Source of the DNA: Actinomycetes bacterium
GTDB lineage: Bacteria > Actinomycetota > Acidimicrobiia > Acidimicrobiales > Palsa-688
Length of the DNA stretch: 22,708 nt
NCBI GenBank assembly: GCA_021816565.1
Contig: JAKAXN010000026.1
Span: 1 to 22,708 of the forward strand
Direction of reading: 5' to 3'
Part shown: positions 1 through 7,902 of the stretch, piece after piece
Layout: each line of letters opens with the position of its first letter
How positions within the stretch are numbered: position 1 is the stretch's first letter
Program-made: the position numbers and the translations under genes
The notes under the pieces: generated by a model
Told to the model about the DNA's origin: nothing
Database searches by the model: none
The model's input: only the letters and a program-made list of their open reading frames with translations

Positions 1-907
1 GGATTATCAGCTCCCCGTCGAGGCCCTGGTCGCGTATGGCGTCGAACTCGTCCATCGGGATCCCGGTCATGCGCTCCATGCAGATCATGTGGGGCCCGCA
101 GTAGTCCCAGTAGATCTCCGGAGCGGTGATCCCACGGTTGTCGCCGAAGGCCCACAGCTGCTGGCGGAACTGGTGCTGGCGCCATGCCTCGAGCGCCGGG
201 TTGAGCTCCTGGTAGGTGACGGCGTGCAGATCCTCGACCAGCGCTACAGCCGCGGCGTTGCGGGCCCACTCGAAGTACCGCTCCAGGGTCTTGGCCAGCC
301 GGTGCATGATGCGCAGGTCGGTGGTCATGCGCCGGCGGATGTTGGGCCGCTGCAGCTTGATCACGGCCTCCCGGCCGTCGGGCAGCACGCAGGCGTGCAC
401 CTGGCCGATGGACGCCGCCGAGAGCGGCGTCTCGTCGAAGCGCTTGAAGATGGTCGCCGGCGGATGCCCCAGGTCCCGGCGGATCATCTCCCGGGCGGTA
501 CGCCCGTCGAAGGGCGGCACCTCGTCCAGGCAGCGCTGGGCGCTGCGGGCCAGGGGCTCCGGGAACAGGCCGGGGGAGGAAGCGATGATCTGGCCGAGCT
601 TCACGTAGGTGGGGCCCAGCCGGAGCAGCCCGTTGACCGCCCCCTCCGAGGCGGCCGCGAACACGGAGCGTCTGCGGCGCCGGACGAACCACCCGGCCAG
701 CGCCACCAGCACCGAGACGCTCAGGGTGACGTACACGACCACCATGCGGAGGAGCTCCGCCGGCCCGAAGCTGTCGAGCCGGGGGGTGTGCACCTCCAGG
801 TCCCGGGCCGGCGGCCCGGACGCGTAGGGGCCCCTGAAGCGGCTTCGGACACCGGTCGTGCCGAAGTCGCCGCCCGGCAGGTAGGGGGCCGGGTCGGGAA
901 AGGTCAT
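1..907 (-). CDS. ABC1/UbiB-family atypical kinase-like protein, N-terminal part (C-terminus off the left edge)
   Basis: The visible 302 residues show the family hallmarks: a KLGQ (KxGQ) motif at residues 103-106, the alanine-rich ASIGQVHA nucleotide loop near 165-172, and the lysine of VIKLQRP at 184. A hydrophobic segment at about 53-75 precedes the kinase-like domain, so it is probably membrane-anchored. ABC1/ADCK proteins act in isoprenoid-quinone and other lipid metabolism; the substrate here cannot be named. ATG at 907 is chosen because an in-frame TAG lies two codons upstream. The gene starts 11 bp after the fadD stop and so looks like the distal gene of the mce operon. Oddity: the family's ExD motif appears to read E-L-N (234-236). 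The DFG region is outside the window, so activity cannot be judged. Confidence 0.85.
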   Translation of the reverse strand, partial: MTFPDPAPYLPGGDFGTTGVRSRFRGPYASGPPARDLEVHTPRLDSFGPAELLRMVVVYVTLSVSVLVALAGWFVRRRRRSVFAAASEGAVNGLLRLGPTYVKLGQIIASSPGLFPEPLARSAQRCLDEVPPFDGRTAREMIRRDLGHPPATIFKRFDETPLSAASIGQVHACVLPDGREAVIKLQRPNIRRRMTTDLRIMHRLAKTLERYFEWARNAAAVALVEDLHAVTYQELNPALEAWRQHQFRQQLWAFGDNRGITAPEIYWDYCGPHMICMERMTGIPMDEFDAIRDQGLDGELII

Positions 908-918
908 GCCCTAGATGT

Positions 919-2580
919 TCACGCGTCGCCGCCGGTCTGCGCCAGTTGTCTCTTCAACACCTTTCCGGACGGGTTGCGGGGAAGCTCCTCGAGGAACACC
1001 ACGTCGCGGGGCACCTTGTAGCGGGCCAGGTTGGCCTTCACGTAGCTCCTGACTGCGTCCTCGTCGAGGTCGTGGCCGGCCCGAACGACCACGAACACCC
1101 GCAGTCGCTGCCCGAAGGTGTCGTCGGGTACCCCGATGGCCGCCGCCTCTACCACGCCGTCGTGGCTGGCCAGCAGCTCCTCGATCTCCCGGGGGAAGAC
1201 GTTCTCCCCGCCCGAGACGATCATCTCGTCGTCGCGCCCGTCGACGAAGAGCCGCCCGTCGGGGTCGAAGTGCCCGACGTCGCCGGTCGACATCAGCCCG
1301 TCCAGCATGTCCTTGGTGCCGCCGCCGGTGTAGCCGCCGAACTCCATGCCGCTACCGACGAAGATGCGCCCGGTGTGACCGGCCGGCACCGGCCGGCCGG
1401 TGTCGTCGTAGATGCGCACCGTCGTGCCGAGGGGGGGCTTGCCGGCGCATCCGGGGGCGGCCCGCAGGTCCTCGGGAGTGGCGATGGTGGCCCACGCCAC
1501 CTCCGTGGACCCGTAGAGGTTGTAGACCACGTCCCCGAAGAGGTCCATGGCCCGGGCGGCCAGCGCCGCCTCGAGCTGCGACCCGCTCGACGCGATGATC
1601 CGCAGGGCCGACAGGTCCACCTCGGCGATGCGCTCGGGCCCGAGGGAGACCAGCCGGTTGAGCAGCACCGGCACCACGGTCAGGGCGGTGCAGCGGTGCT
1701 CGGCCAGCGCGATGAGGGTGGCCTCCGGGTCGAAACGGCGGCGCAGCACCAGCGTCGAGCCCAGACCGAGGGTCAGCACCGAGACGCCGAGCCCCCAGGC
1801 GTGGTACGCCGGCGGGGCCATGAACGTGGTCTCCCGGGAGCGGAACGGGATCCGCGACAAGATGGCGGCGACGGGGGCCAGGGACCGGGGCTGGCTGCGG
1901 TTGGCCCCCTTCGGGGTCCCGGTGGTGCCGCTGGTCAGGATGATGACGTTGCCCTGGGACGCCGGTGGGGGAGGCGCCTCGGGGTTGCCGCCGGCGATCA
2001 GTGATTCCAGGGTGGGGCCGTCGCCCCGGCCCCCGTTGCGGTCGTCGCTCCAGGCCAGGAAGCGGCCCCGGGGGGCGTCCACCGAGCCCACCACGTCGGC
2101 GAACTCCTCGTCGTAGACGAGCATCTCCACCCCCTCGCGGGCGCAGACCTCCTTGGCCTGGGGTGCTGCGAAGTCGGTGTTCAGGTACAGGGCCCGGCCC
2201 CCGGCCTTCAGCACACCGAAGCTGGCGTCGAACATGCCACGGTGGTTGCGGCACAGGATGCCCACCCCGGTCCGGGGTCCGACACCCCGGGCCCGGAAGG
2301 CGTTGGCCAGGGCGTTGGACCGGCGGTCGAGCTCCGCGAAGCTGACCGCCCCGATCTCGTCTATCAGCGCCGGGCGGTCCCCGTGGCGGATGGCCGCCAC
2401 GCTCACCGCCCCGCCCATCGGGCCGTAGCGCTCGAGGGCCCGGTAGATGGAGTAGAGACGGTCCGCCCGCTCCGGTCCGATCATGCCCGAGTTGATGATG
2501 GTCATCAGGGCCCGGGCTTCGGTGGGCAGACGCGTGAGCAGTCGGGTGACGCTACCCAGGTCGGTTGGACGGTCCGCCAC
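919..2580 (-). CDS. fadD: FadD-type long-chain acyl-CoA synthetase (AMP-forming)
   Basis: This is a full-length ANL-superfamily ligase of 553 residues. It has the P-loop TSGTTGTPKG at 216-225, YGSTE at 356-360, STGD at 431-434, the hinge region with VDGRDDEMIVSGGENVFP at about 446-463, and the C-terminal NPSGK with the catalytic lysine at 540. It should adenylate a carboxylic acid and transfer it to CoA. The N-terminal extension before the A1 region resembles mycobacterial FadD2/FadD12-like enzymes; that is recalled similarity, not a search. The start is GTG at 2580 with a purine-rich AGGAAAGG about 8 bp upstream. It lies 27 bp after the lipoprotein gene, in line with the mce genes. The simplest reading is activation of an acid delivered by the Mce importer, as proposed for fadD5 next to mce1 in M. 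tuberculosis. The acyl specificity is unknown. Confidence 0.93.
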   Translation of the reverse strand: MADRPTDLGSVTRLLTRLPTEARALMTIINSGMIGPERADRLYSIYRALERYGPMGGAVSVAAIRHGDRPALIDEIGAVSFAELDRRSNALANAFRARGVGPRTGVGILCRNHRGMFDASFGVLKAGGRALYLNTDFAAPQAKEVCAREGVEMLVYDEEFADVVGSVDAPRGRFLAWSDDRNGGRGDGPTLESLIAGGNPEAPPPPASQGNVIILTSGTTGTPKGANRSQPRSLAPVAAILSRIPFRSRETTFMAPPAYHAWGLGVSVLTLGLGSTLVLRRRFDPEATLIALAEHRCTALTVVPVLLNRLVSLGPERIAEVDLSALRIIASSGSQLEAALAARAMDLFGDVVYNLYGSTEVAWATIATPEDLRAAPGCAGKPPLGTTVRIYDDTGRPVPAGHTGRIFVGSGMEFGGYTGGGTKDMLDGLMSTGDVGHFDPDGRLFVDGRDDEMIVSGGENVFPREIEELLASHDGVVEAAAIGVPDDTFGQRLRVFVVVRAGHDLDEDAVRSYVKANLARYKVPRDVVFLEELPRNPSGKVLKRQLAQTGGDA

Positions 2581-2607
2581 GAGGTGGTCCTTTCCTGTCG
2601 GGGCCGG

Positions 2608-3123
2608 TCAGGTGCCGCCGATGGCGAAGTGGCACCTGGTCTGCGAGTAGGCCAGCACCTGGTTCCCGGCCGCCTTGATCTGTGGGTCCAGAAGCAATGG
2701 TGTGAGGCTACCCGCCTTGATCTTCTTGTAGTCCAGCCCGGCCGAGGCCAGCGACGACACGATGGTCGCCACGCTCGTGAGGTAGGTCCGGGCCGCCGGG
2801 GCGATGTCGGGCGGGGCGGCGGCGAGGGCCTCCGGCACGGTGTGCACATAGTCCTGCAGGATCTGCTCCTTCACCCGGGTGGTGGCCAGCGGCAGCTGCG
2901 CCTCGTGGCGGTACATGGCCGTGAGCACCGCGCAGAAGTTGGCGGTGCTGGGCGGCCCGCTCACCTGTGGGGCCACCCAGGTGTCGGACTGGAGGAGTGT
3001 GGTGACCGTCGTCGACGGGTGGCCCGCTGCCCGGTGCGGGCTGCTGCCGCAGGCGGTGAGGACCAGCGTGGCGGTGGCGGCCAGGGCCGCGAGCGTCCGG
3101 CTACGACGACGTGTAGACGCCAA
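2608..3123 (-). CDS. Small secreted lipoprotein of unknown function in the mce operon
   Basis: The protein has 171 residues. The N-terminus is Arg-rich (positions 5-9), followed by a hydrophobic stretch and a clear lipobox LTAC with the lipidation cysteine at 25, so it is expected to be anchored on the outer face of the membrane. After a Ser/Thr/Pro-rich linker the rest looks mostly helical, with two more cysteines near 64 and 164 that could pair. No family is recognised. The start is a TTG at 3123 that overlaps the end of the preceding gene by 23 bp; no in-frame ATG or GTG gives the same signal peptide. The ribosome binding site is weak, which suggests translation coupled to the upstream gene. 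By position it may be an accessory part of the Mce system. Confidence 0.75.
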   Translation of the reverse strand: MASTRRRSRTLAALAATATLVLTACGSSPHRAAGHPSTTVTTLLQSDTWVAPQVSGPPSTANFCAVLTAMYRHEAQLPLATTRVKEQILQDYVHTVPEALAAAPPDIAPAARTYLTSVATIVSSLASAGLDYKKIKAGSLTPLLLDPQIKAAGNQVLAYSQTRCHFAIGGT

Positions 3124-4234
3124 AGGTGCTGGGGGCGTAGAAGCTGTTCGGGTAGTGGCCGGTCGCCGGGTTGGGGATCGACGGGAGGCCGAGGAGCGAG
3201 TTGAGCAGCGAGGCGTTGGCCTGCGTGCACACCGCGTTGCCGAAGCCCGGGGCGGGGGTGGTGTTGGGCACTATGGCCCCCACGGGGAAGTCGTTGGCCA
3301 CCAGCGTGGCGTCGGTCCTGGTTATGGGACCGGTGGCCGGCCGGCCGCTCAGCTTGCCGCTGGTGGCGGTGGTCAGAAAGACCGGGGCCGTGGCCTGCGC
3401 GTAGGTCAGGCCGGTGGCCGCCAGGTTCTTCACCCCGCCCGCCACCAGGTTGCCGATGGCGATCGTGCAGGACGCGCCGGCGATGTTGCCGACCGCTTTG
3501 GTGATGCCCGAGGCGTTGAGCAGCGAGCTGATCGCCGGGGGCAGCGTGACCCCGGAGCCGGGCAGCAGGGCGGTGGCGATCGAGGCCAGGGCCGGTCCGA
3601 AGTCCGATGTGGACTTGGCGGCGCCGTAGAAGTCGAGCTGCAGCCCCCCGTTGGCCGCCGGGGTGCGTTCGATGGCGGCGGCCAGGCTGCCGTCGGCGGC
3701 GCCGTAGGCGCTGAGGATCGGCAGCCCCGGTATCCCGGTGACGCCGAGGGACACCGCGATCTTGTCCGGGCTGAACTGGAAGTTGTTGTTGAAGTTGGGG
3801 TCGACGCCCTGGCCGTAGGGGTTGCCGTCGATGGCGCTTTTCTGGCTGGGCAGGTCGATCACGCCGCACAGGTTGGCGAACATCGTCCCGTACATCGACC
3901 CGGTGGTGGGGTCGGGCAGCAGGGGCCCGCCCAGGGTGGCGGTCACCAGGCTGTTGGAGATCTGCAGGTAGCCGCCCTCGTGCACCCCGGCGGGCGTCAC
4001 CTGCCCCAGGGTCCCGACGAAGGGGATCTCGTAGGGCACCGAGGGGGCGCTGCGCGGGGCCCCGGCGTGGGGGTACTGCTCCGGGGCGCAGTTCATGCCG
4101 GGGAGCGGCGGCCCCGGGGACGTGTCGGCGACGGCACTCGGGACCGGGCCGGCCCAGATGGCCAGGGTGGAGGCCAGCAGGCCGGCTGCGGCGATCGCGG
4201 CGCTGCGGCGGTGGCGAAAGACGGTGACGATCAT
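3101..4234 (-). CDS. Secreted protein of unknown function, larger member of a tandem paralogue pair
   Basis: The protein has 377 residues. A basic N-terminus (FRHRR) and an alanine/leucine-rich segment end in a signal-peptidase-like site (SAVADT, about 33-38), so it is probably exported. Four cysteines remain after the signal: 49, 123, 256 and 336. It is related to the product of the gene just upstream: both have a proline-rich entry with PY-x-x-PF, an NGGL block, a GKLSGRPATGP block (293-303 here), NDFPVGAIV, and a C-x(9-13)-LGLP block. All four cysteines sit in matching contexts. This copy carries extra sequence between the second and third cysteines. ATG at 4234 is chosen because it overlaps the upstream stop as ATGA; a GTG at 4246 is possible. 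No known domain is recognised; a role in binding the Mce cargo is inference only. Confidence 0.8.
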   Translation of the reverse strand: MIVTVFRHRRSAAIAAAGLLASTLAIWAGPVPSAVADTSPGPPLPGMNCAPEQYPHAGAPRSAPSVPYEIPFVGTLGQVTPAGVHEGGYLQISNSLVTATLGGPLLPDPTTGSMYGTMFANLCGVIDLPSQKSAIDGNPYGQGVDPNFNNNFQFSPDKIAVSLGVTGIPGLPILSAYGAADGSLAAAIERTPAANGGLQLDFYGAAKSTSDFGPALASIATALLPGSGVTLPPAISSLLNASGITKAVGNIAGASCTIAIGNLVAGGVKNLAATGLTYAQATAPVFLTTATSGKLSGRPATGPITRTDATLVANDFPVGAIVPNTTPAPGFGNAVCTQANASLLNSLLGLPSIPNPATGHYPNSFYAPSTFGVYTSS

Positions 4235-5052
4235 GAGCCGGGCCACGGGCAGGCGGCGGTGCGGGGCGGCAGGGTGGTCTTCTCCAACTCGAAGTCGAAG
4301 CAGAACGGGGCGGTGAAGGTGCCGACACCCGGGGCCGCGGGCAGGCCCAGGACCTTGTTGAACGTCTGGGCCACCGACGGGGGGCAGGTGCCGGTGTTGG
4401 AGCCGACGACGGCCGGGACCGGGAACGAGTTGCCGACGGCCAGCGCCTGCCCCTGCTGGGTGGGCCCGGTAACCGGCTCGCCGGTCAGCTTGCCGTCGGT
4501 CCGGGTGGTGAACGAGGCGTTCAGGGAGATCCCGCAGGTGAAGCCGAGGGTGGTCACCGAGGCCACGGTGGTACCGCTGATGGTCACGTCCAGGCCGCCG
4601 TTGTGGGCCGGGGTGAGCGAGACGTTGGCGGTCAGCTTCCCGAATTTCACGCTGGCCGGCAGGGCCTCCAGCCCGGCCACGTAGATGTTGGGGGTGGCCA
4701 GCTGGATGTTGGAGGCGGTGATGGTCCCGGTCAGCTGCGGAAGCTGCACCAGCCCGCAGGCCACCGCGTAGAGATGGGGGATCACCACGTTGGGCGGGAG
4801 GGTGATCTGGCCATCGAAGATGATGGCCCGGAACGGCACTCCGTAGGGCGTGAACGGGGCGTTCGGGGCGGCACCGGCCGGCGGGTTGGTGGCCGTCGGG
4901 CAGGGGGCCGAGAGGGAGCTGAACGGTGGAGGGGCGGACGCGTCGGCGAAGGCCGCCGGGGCGTCGGAGATGGCGAAGGCCGCACTCGAGGAGGCCAGCG
5001 CCACGGCCCCGAGCAACCGGCCGGCGGTCCGGCGGGTGACCGTCAGCGGCAT
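4231..5052 (-). CDS. Secreted protein of unknown function, smaller member of a tandem paralogue pair
   Basis: The protein has 273 residues with an N-terminal signal: Arg-Arg at 7-8, hydrophobic 12-28, and a likely cleavage around AAFADA at 33-38. The mature part is rich in Pro, Thr, Val and Gly and looks beta-rich. It has six cysteines (51, 99, 173, 223, 251, 268). The first four match the four cysteines of the next gene's product, and the last two are private to this copy. Shared blocks include GKLTGEPVTGP (187-197) and VLGLPAAPG (234-242). ATG at 5052 is chosen because it forms a TGATG overlap with the upstream stop; a longer reading from 5085 lacks that logic. The family is not recognised. 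Its place between the Mas-like gene and the lipoprotein gene suggests an extracytoplasmic accessory of the Mce importer. Confidence 0.8.
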   Translation of the reverse strand: MPLTVTRRTAGRLLGAVALASSSAAFAISDAPAAFADASAPPPFSSLSAPCPTATNPPAGAAPNAPFTPYGVPFRAIIFDGQITLPPNVVIPHLYAVACGLVQLPQLTGTITASNIQLATPNIYVAGLEALPASVKFGKLTANVSLTPAHNGGLDVTISGTTVASVTTLGFTCGISLNASFTTRTDGKLTGEPVTGPTQQGQALAVGNSFPVPAVVGSNTGTCPPSVAQTFNKVLGLPAAPGVGTFTAPFCFDFELEKTTLPPRTAACPWPGS

Positions 5053-5726
5053 CAGCTCGGCACCTGGAGCTTGTCGATCAGCCACTTGCCGTTCTGGCGG
5101 ACCAGTACCAGCTCCACCCGCAGGGGCTGGGTGGTGGTGCCCGGCTTCTGGGCGGTGTTGGTCACGGTCTGGTCGATGAAGAGCAGCGCCACCGCCCGGC
5201 TCGACGTCACGGAGCTGAGCCCGGCCGCTATGACCTTGCCCTTGGCCGTGGCCTTGTAGTCATTGACCAGACTGCTCAGGTTGGACTTGGTGGAGTCGAA
5301 GTCCTTGCGGAACGACGGGGTGGAATGGGAATCGACCTCGGCCCAGGGCGAGCCGGCGCCGTTGAGGTTCTTGTAGTCGTAGCTCGAGAGGTACATCCCG
5401 TAGGTCGACGCGGCCTTCATGGCGCTGCTGCGCAGCGATTGCTGGGAGTTGTACCGGCTGCTGGCACCGGTCCACTCGAGGACCGACAGCACCAGGGCCG
5501 CGACCACCAGGACGGCCAGGGCCACCCCGACGAAGGTGAGCAGGTTGGGTCGGCGCCGGGCCGGCACCGCGGCGGGTTCCTCGGCGACCCACTCCTCCTC
5601 TTCGTCCTCGTAGTCCTCGGCCAGAGGTTCTTCCTCGACCTCCACCGGGGCGACGTCGGCACGGCGGGGCGCCCGCCGGCGGGCGCGGGGCTGGTCTCTA
5701 TCCACGTATTCCATCTTGTTCGACAT
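5052..5726 (-). CDS. Mce-associated membrane protein (Mas-like)
   Basis: The protein has 224 residues with the layout typical of Mce-associated (Mas) proteins. There is a charged cytoplasmic N-terminus (basic 13-22, then very acidic 28-50), one transmembrane helix at about 62-84, and an extracytoplasmic domain of about 135 residues. That domain includes a YDYKNLN motif (about 115-121) and ends in a strand-rich segment with GKWLIDKLQVPS, consistent with the NTF2/VirB8-like fold of this family. Mas proteins are encoded after mceF in mycobacterial operons and stabilise the Mce transporter. Here the gene begins 2 bp after the mceF stop and ends in a TGATG overlap with the first secreted-paralogue gene. 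The acidic N-terminal tail is long, but such tails vary. Confidence in the family rests on architecture plus position. Confidence 0.85.
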   Translation of the reverse strand: MSNKMEYVDRDQPRARRRAPRRADVAPVEVEEEPLAEDYEDEEEEWVAEEPAAVPARRRPNLLTFVGVALAVLVVAALVLSVLEWTGASSRYNSQQSLRSSAMKAASTYGMYLSSYDYKNLNGAGSPWAEVDSHSTPSFRKDFDSTKSNLSSLVNDYKATAKGKVIAAGLSSVTSSRAVALLFIDQTVTNTAQKPGTTTQPLRVELVLVRQNGKWLIDKLQVPS

Positions 5727-5728
5727 TC

Positions 5729-6829
5729 CTAACCCTGCGGGGGCGGCGCCTTGTCGGCACCGCGCTGTAGTAGATCGGGAGCTTCGGTTGCGCAGTTACG
5801 GGTGAGGTCGGCGACGGCCACGAGCGAGGTGGGCTCGGCCATCGTGGAGGTGTAGGGGCAGACGGTGTTCTTGTAGTTGAAGGTCAGCTCGAAGCGGATC
5901 TGCCCCCCGGTGGTCACCATCGCCACGTCCGAGGAGAACAGGGGCAGCACCTCGAACAGGGCCTGCACGGCGGCCCGCCGGGCGTAGGCGACGTTGGTGG
6001 TCGACGCCAGGTCGTTGATCAGAGACACCGTCGGATCGGCGTTCTGGGTGAGGAACTTCGACACCGTCTGGCCGGCGACGGCGCCGTTTCTCAGCAGGGC
6101 GATCAGGTCGGAGTTGGACTTGGCGACCTGGGCGCTGAGAGCGTTGAGGTTGGCGGAGAAGTTCTGGAACGCCCCGTTCGTGCCGTTGAAGGTGGACAGC
6201 ACGGTGTTGCCGGCGTTGATCAGCTGGGTGGTCCCTGGTATGGCCGACTGCAGGGCGGTGACCAGGGCGTCGCCGTTGACGATGATCGAGTGCAGATCGG
6301 CCCCGGCGTTGCTGAGCCCGGTGGCCAGGGCCGAGCTGAGGGTGTTCAGGTCCGAGGCGTGCAGGCTGTCGACCAGGGAGTTGACCGTGTTGAGCAGGGT
6401 GCCGACCGACACCGGGACCGTCACCCGGTTGCTCGGGATCACCGACCCGGGGTGCAGGTAGGGGCCCGCCGGGCCGGCCGCGGTGAGGGTGGTGGCCGCC
6501 GGGACCAGGTCCATGTACTGCTCGGCCGCCGCGGTGAGCTCCCGGACGCTGGCGGTCACGTCGGCGGGGATCTTCACCCCGTGGTCGATGGCCAGGTCGG
6601 CCACCACGCCGTTCTCACCGAGGTGCAGGGCGGACACCTTGCCGACCTCCACCCCCCGGTAGGTGACGTAGGCGTCGGTGTAGATGCCGCCGGCCGCCGG
6701 CATGTCGACGTGGACGGTGTAGGGCGGGTTGGTGAGCTTCACCCCTACGGCGTCGAACGCGATGTAGTAGGCGCCCAGGACGGTCACGACCAGCAGGGCC
6801 ACGAGCCGGGCCAGTATCGAGCGGGTCAA
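5729..6829 (-). CDS. mceF: Mce-family substrate-binding protein, sixth subunit (MceF-like)
   Basis: The protein has 366 residues: an N-terminal membrane helix at about 7-25, an MCE domain at about 36-115 (including YRGVEVGKVSALHL), then a long helical region rich in Asn, Ser, Thr and Leu with NTVNSLVDSLHASDLNTLSS-type heptads. This is the usual build of Mce subunits, which assemble as a hexamer forming a lipid conduit from the YrbE permease across the envelope. The start is an unusual TTG at 6829 that overlaps the mceE stop as TTGA; the next Met-like codons would remove the membrane helix. The C-terminus after the helical region is short and ends in a Pro-rich tail. Its rank as F follows gene order and its position after the lipoprotein subunit. 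Confidence 0.92.
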   Translation of the reverse strand: MTRSILARLVALLVVTVLGAYYIAFDAVGVKLTNPPYTVHVDMPAAGGIYTDAYVTYRGVEVGKVSALHLGENGVVADLAIDHGVKIPADVTASVRELTAAAEQYMDLVPAATTLTAAGPAGPYLHPGSVIPSNRVTVPVSVGTLLNTVNSLVDSLHASDLNTLSSALATGLSNAGADLHSIIVNGDALVTALQSAIPGTTQLINAGNTVLSTFNGTNGAFQNFSANLNALSAQVAKSNSDLIALLRNGAVAGQTVSKFLTQNADPTVSLINDLASTTNVAYARRAAVQALFEVLPLFSSDVAMVTTGGQIRFELTFNYKNTVCPYTSTMAEPTSLVAVADLTRNCATEAPDLLQRGADKAPPPQG

Positions 6830-7902
6830 GGCAGCCCTCCCTCGATGAGCGTGGCCACCGCCGAGCGGTTGTAGGCCTGGTTCGGGTCCGGGGGGTCGAC
6901 CGTGACCTTCTGGAGGGGCAGGGCGTCCGACGGGACCGGCGGCACCTCGATGTTGGCGTTGACCGCCAGCTGCAGGTAGTTGCCGGGGATGGCCTGGGGG
7001 GTGTTGCGCTCCAGCCCGGTGATGGCCGTGAGGGCCGGTCCGAGCTGCTGTTGCACCCCGGTCAGCTGCGTGAGCAACGGCTGCAGCGCCCGGACGGTCT
7101 GCACCGTGCCGGTGGCGCTGGCGTCGATGATGGAGTTGGCGGCCGAGCTCAGCTTGCCCAGATTGGTCAGGAGCCCGTTGATGTCTCCGGTCTCGCTGGC
7201 CAGCACGTCAGCCGCCGGTCCTATGGCCCCGATGCCCTGGGTGATGGTGGCGCTGCCGTTGTTGAGCGTCTTCGACAGGGAGGCGATGGCCTGTAGGGCG
7301 GTGTCGATCGACGGGGTGTCCTTTGCGAAGGTCGTGATGGTCGAGTTGAGGTAGTCGAGCAGCGACCGGATCTTGGCCTGGTTGCCGTCGAGGGCCAGGT
7401 TGGTCTGCGACACGATGGTCTGCAACTGGTTGATCCCGCCACCGTTGAGCAGGGCGCCCAGGGCGCCGAACGCGTCCTCCACGCTCGGAGCGGTCGAGGT
7501 GGAGGTCTCGGGGATCGACGAACCGTTGACCAGGACCGGGCCCGACGCCGGCTGGCCCTGCGGGGGCTGGAGGAGCACGAAGTCCTCGCCGAGGGGGGTG
7601 TCGAAGCGGATCGACGCGGTGGTGCCCACCGGGAGCTTGGCTTCGTCCTTGATCCTCATCTTGACCACGGCGCGGAAGTCCTTCACCCCGATGGACGACA
7701 CGTAGCCGACGGCGAAGGCCCCCACCCGCACCTGGGCGTTGTCGGGGAGGTTGACCACGTTGGAGAAGGTGGCGTCGACGGTGTAGGTCGGCCCCGACAC
7801 CCCACCGATCTTGGGCAGCGACTGCAGGCTGATGCCGCACGACGACAGCGTCATGGCGGCGCCGGCGAGGACGGCGGCGAGCCGGGCGGGGCGGGGGATC
7901 AT
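6826..7902 (-). CDS. mceE: Mce-family lipoprotein subunit (MceE/LprK-like)
   Basis: The protein has 358 residues. The signal peptide ends in a lipobox LSSC with the lipidated cysteine at 22, followed by CGISLQSLP, a pattern typical of the E subunit of mycobacterial Mce operons, which is the lipoprotein member. An MCE domain follows at about 38-115 (VRVGAFAVGYVSSI, then the LGEDFVLLQPP strand), and then a helical Asn/Ser/Leu-rich segment. The ATG at 7902 overlaps the mceD stop as ATGA, and the gene's own stop overlaps the mceF TTG. Lipidation would tether this subunit to the outer leaflet while its siblings are anchored by N-terminal helices. Confidence 0.93.
   Translation of the reverse strand: MIPRPARLAAVLAGAAMTLSSCGISLQSLPKIGGVSGPTYTVDATFSNVVNLPDNAQVRVGAFAVGYVSSIGVKDFRAVVKMRIKDEAKLPVGTTASIRFDTPLGEDFVLLQPPQGQPASGPVLVNGSSIPETSTSTAPSVEDAFGALGALLNGGGINQLQTIVSQTNLALDGNQAKIRSLLDYLNSTITTFAKDTPSIDTALQAIASLSKTLNNGSATITQGIGAIGPAADVLASETGDINGLLTNLGKLSSAANSIIDASATGTVQTVRALQPLLTQLTGVQQQLGPALTAITGLERNTPQAIPGNYLQLAVNANIEVPPVPSDALPLQKVTVDPPDPNQAYNRSAVATLIEGGLP

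Noticed and set aside
2879..4684. Long plus-strand open frame of 601 codons
   Set aside because: It is antisense to the secreted-paralogue and lipoprotein genes and has Gly/Arg/Val-rich, low-complexity composition. It is a by-product of high G+C at third codon positions.
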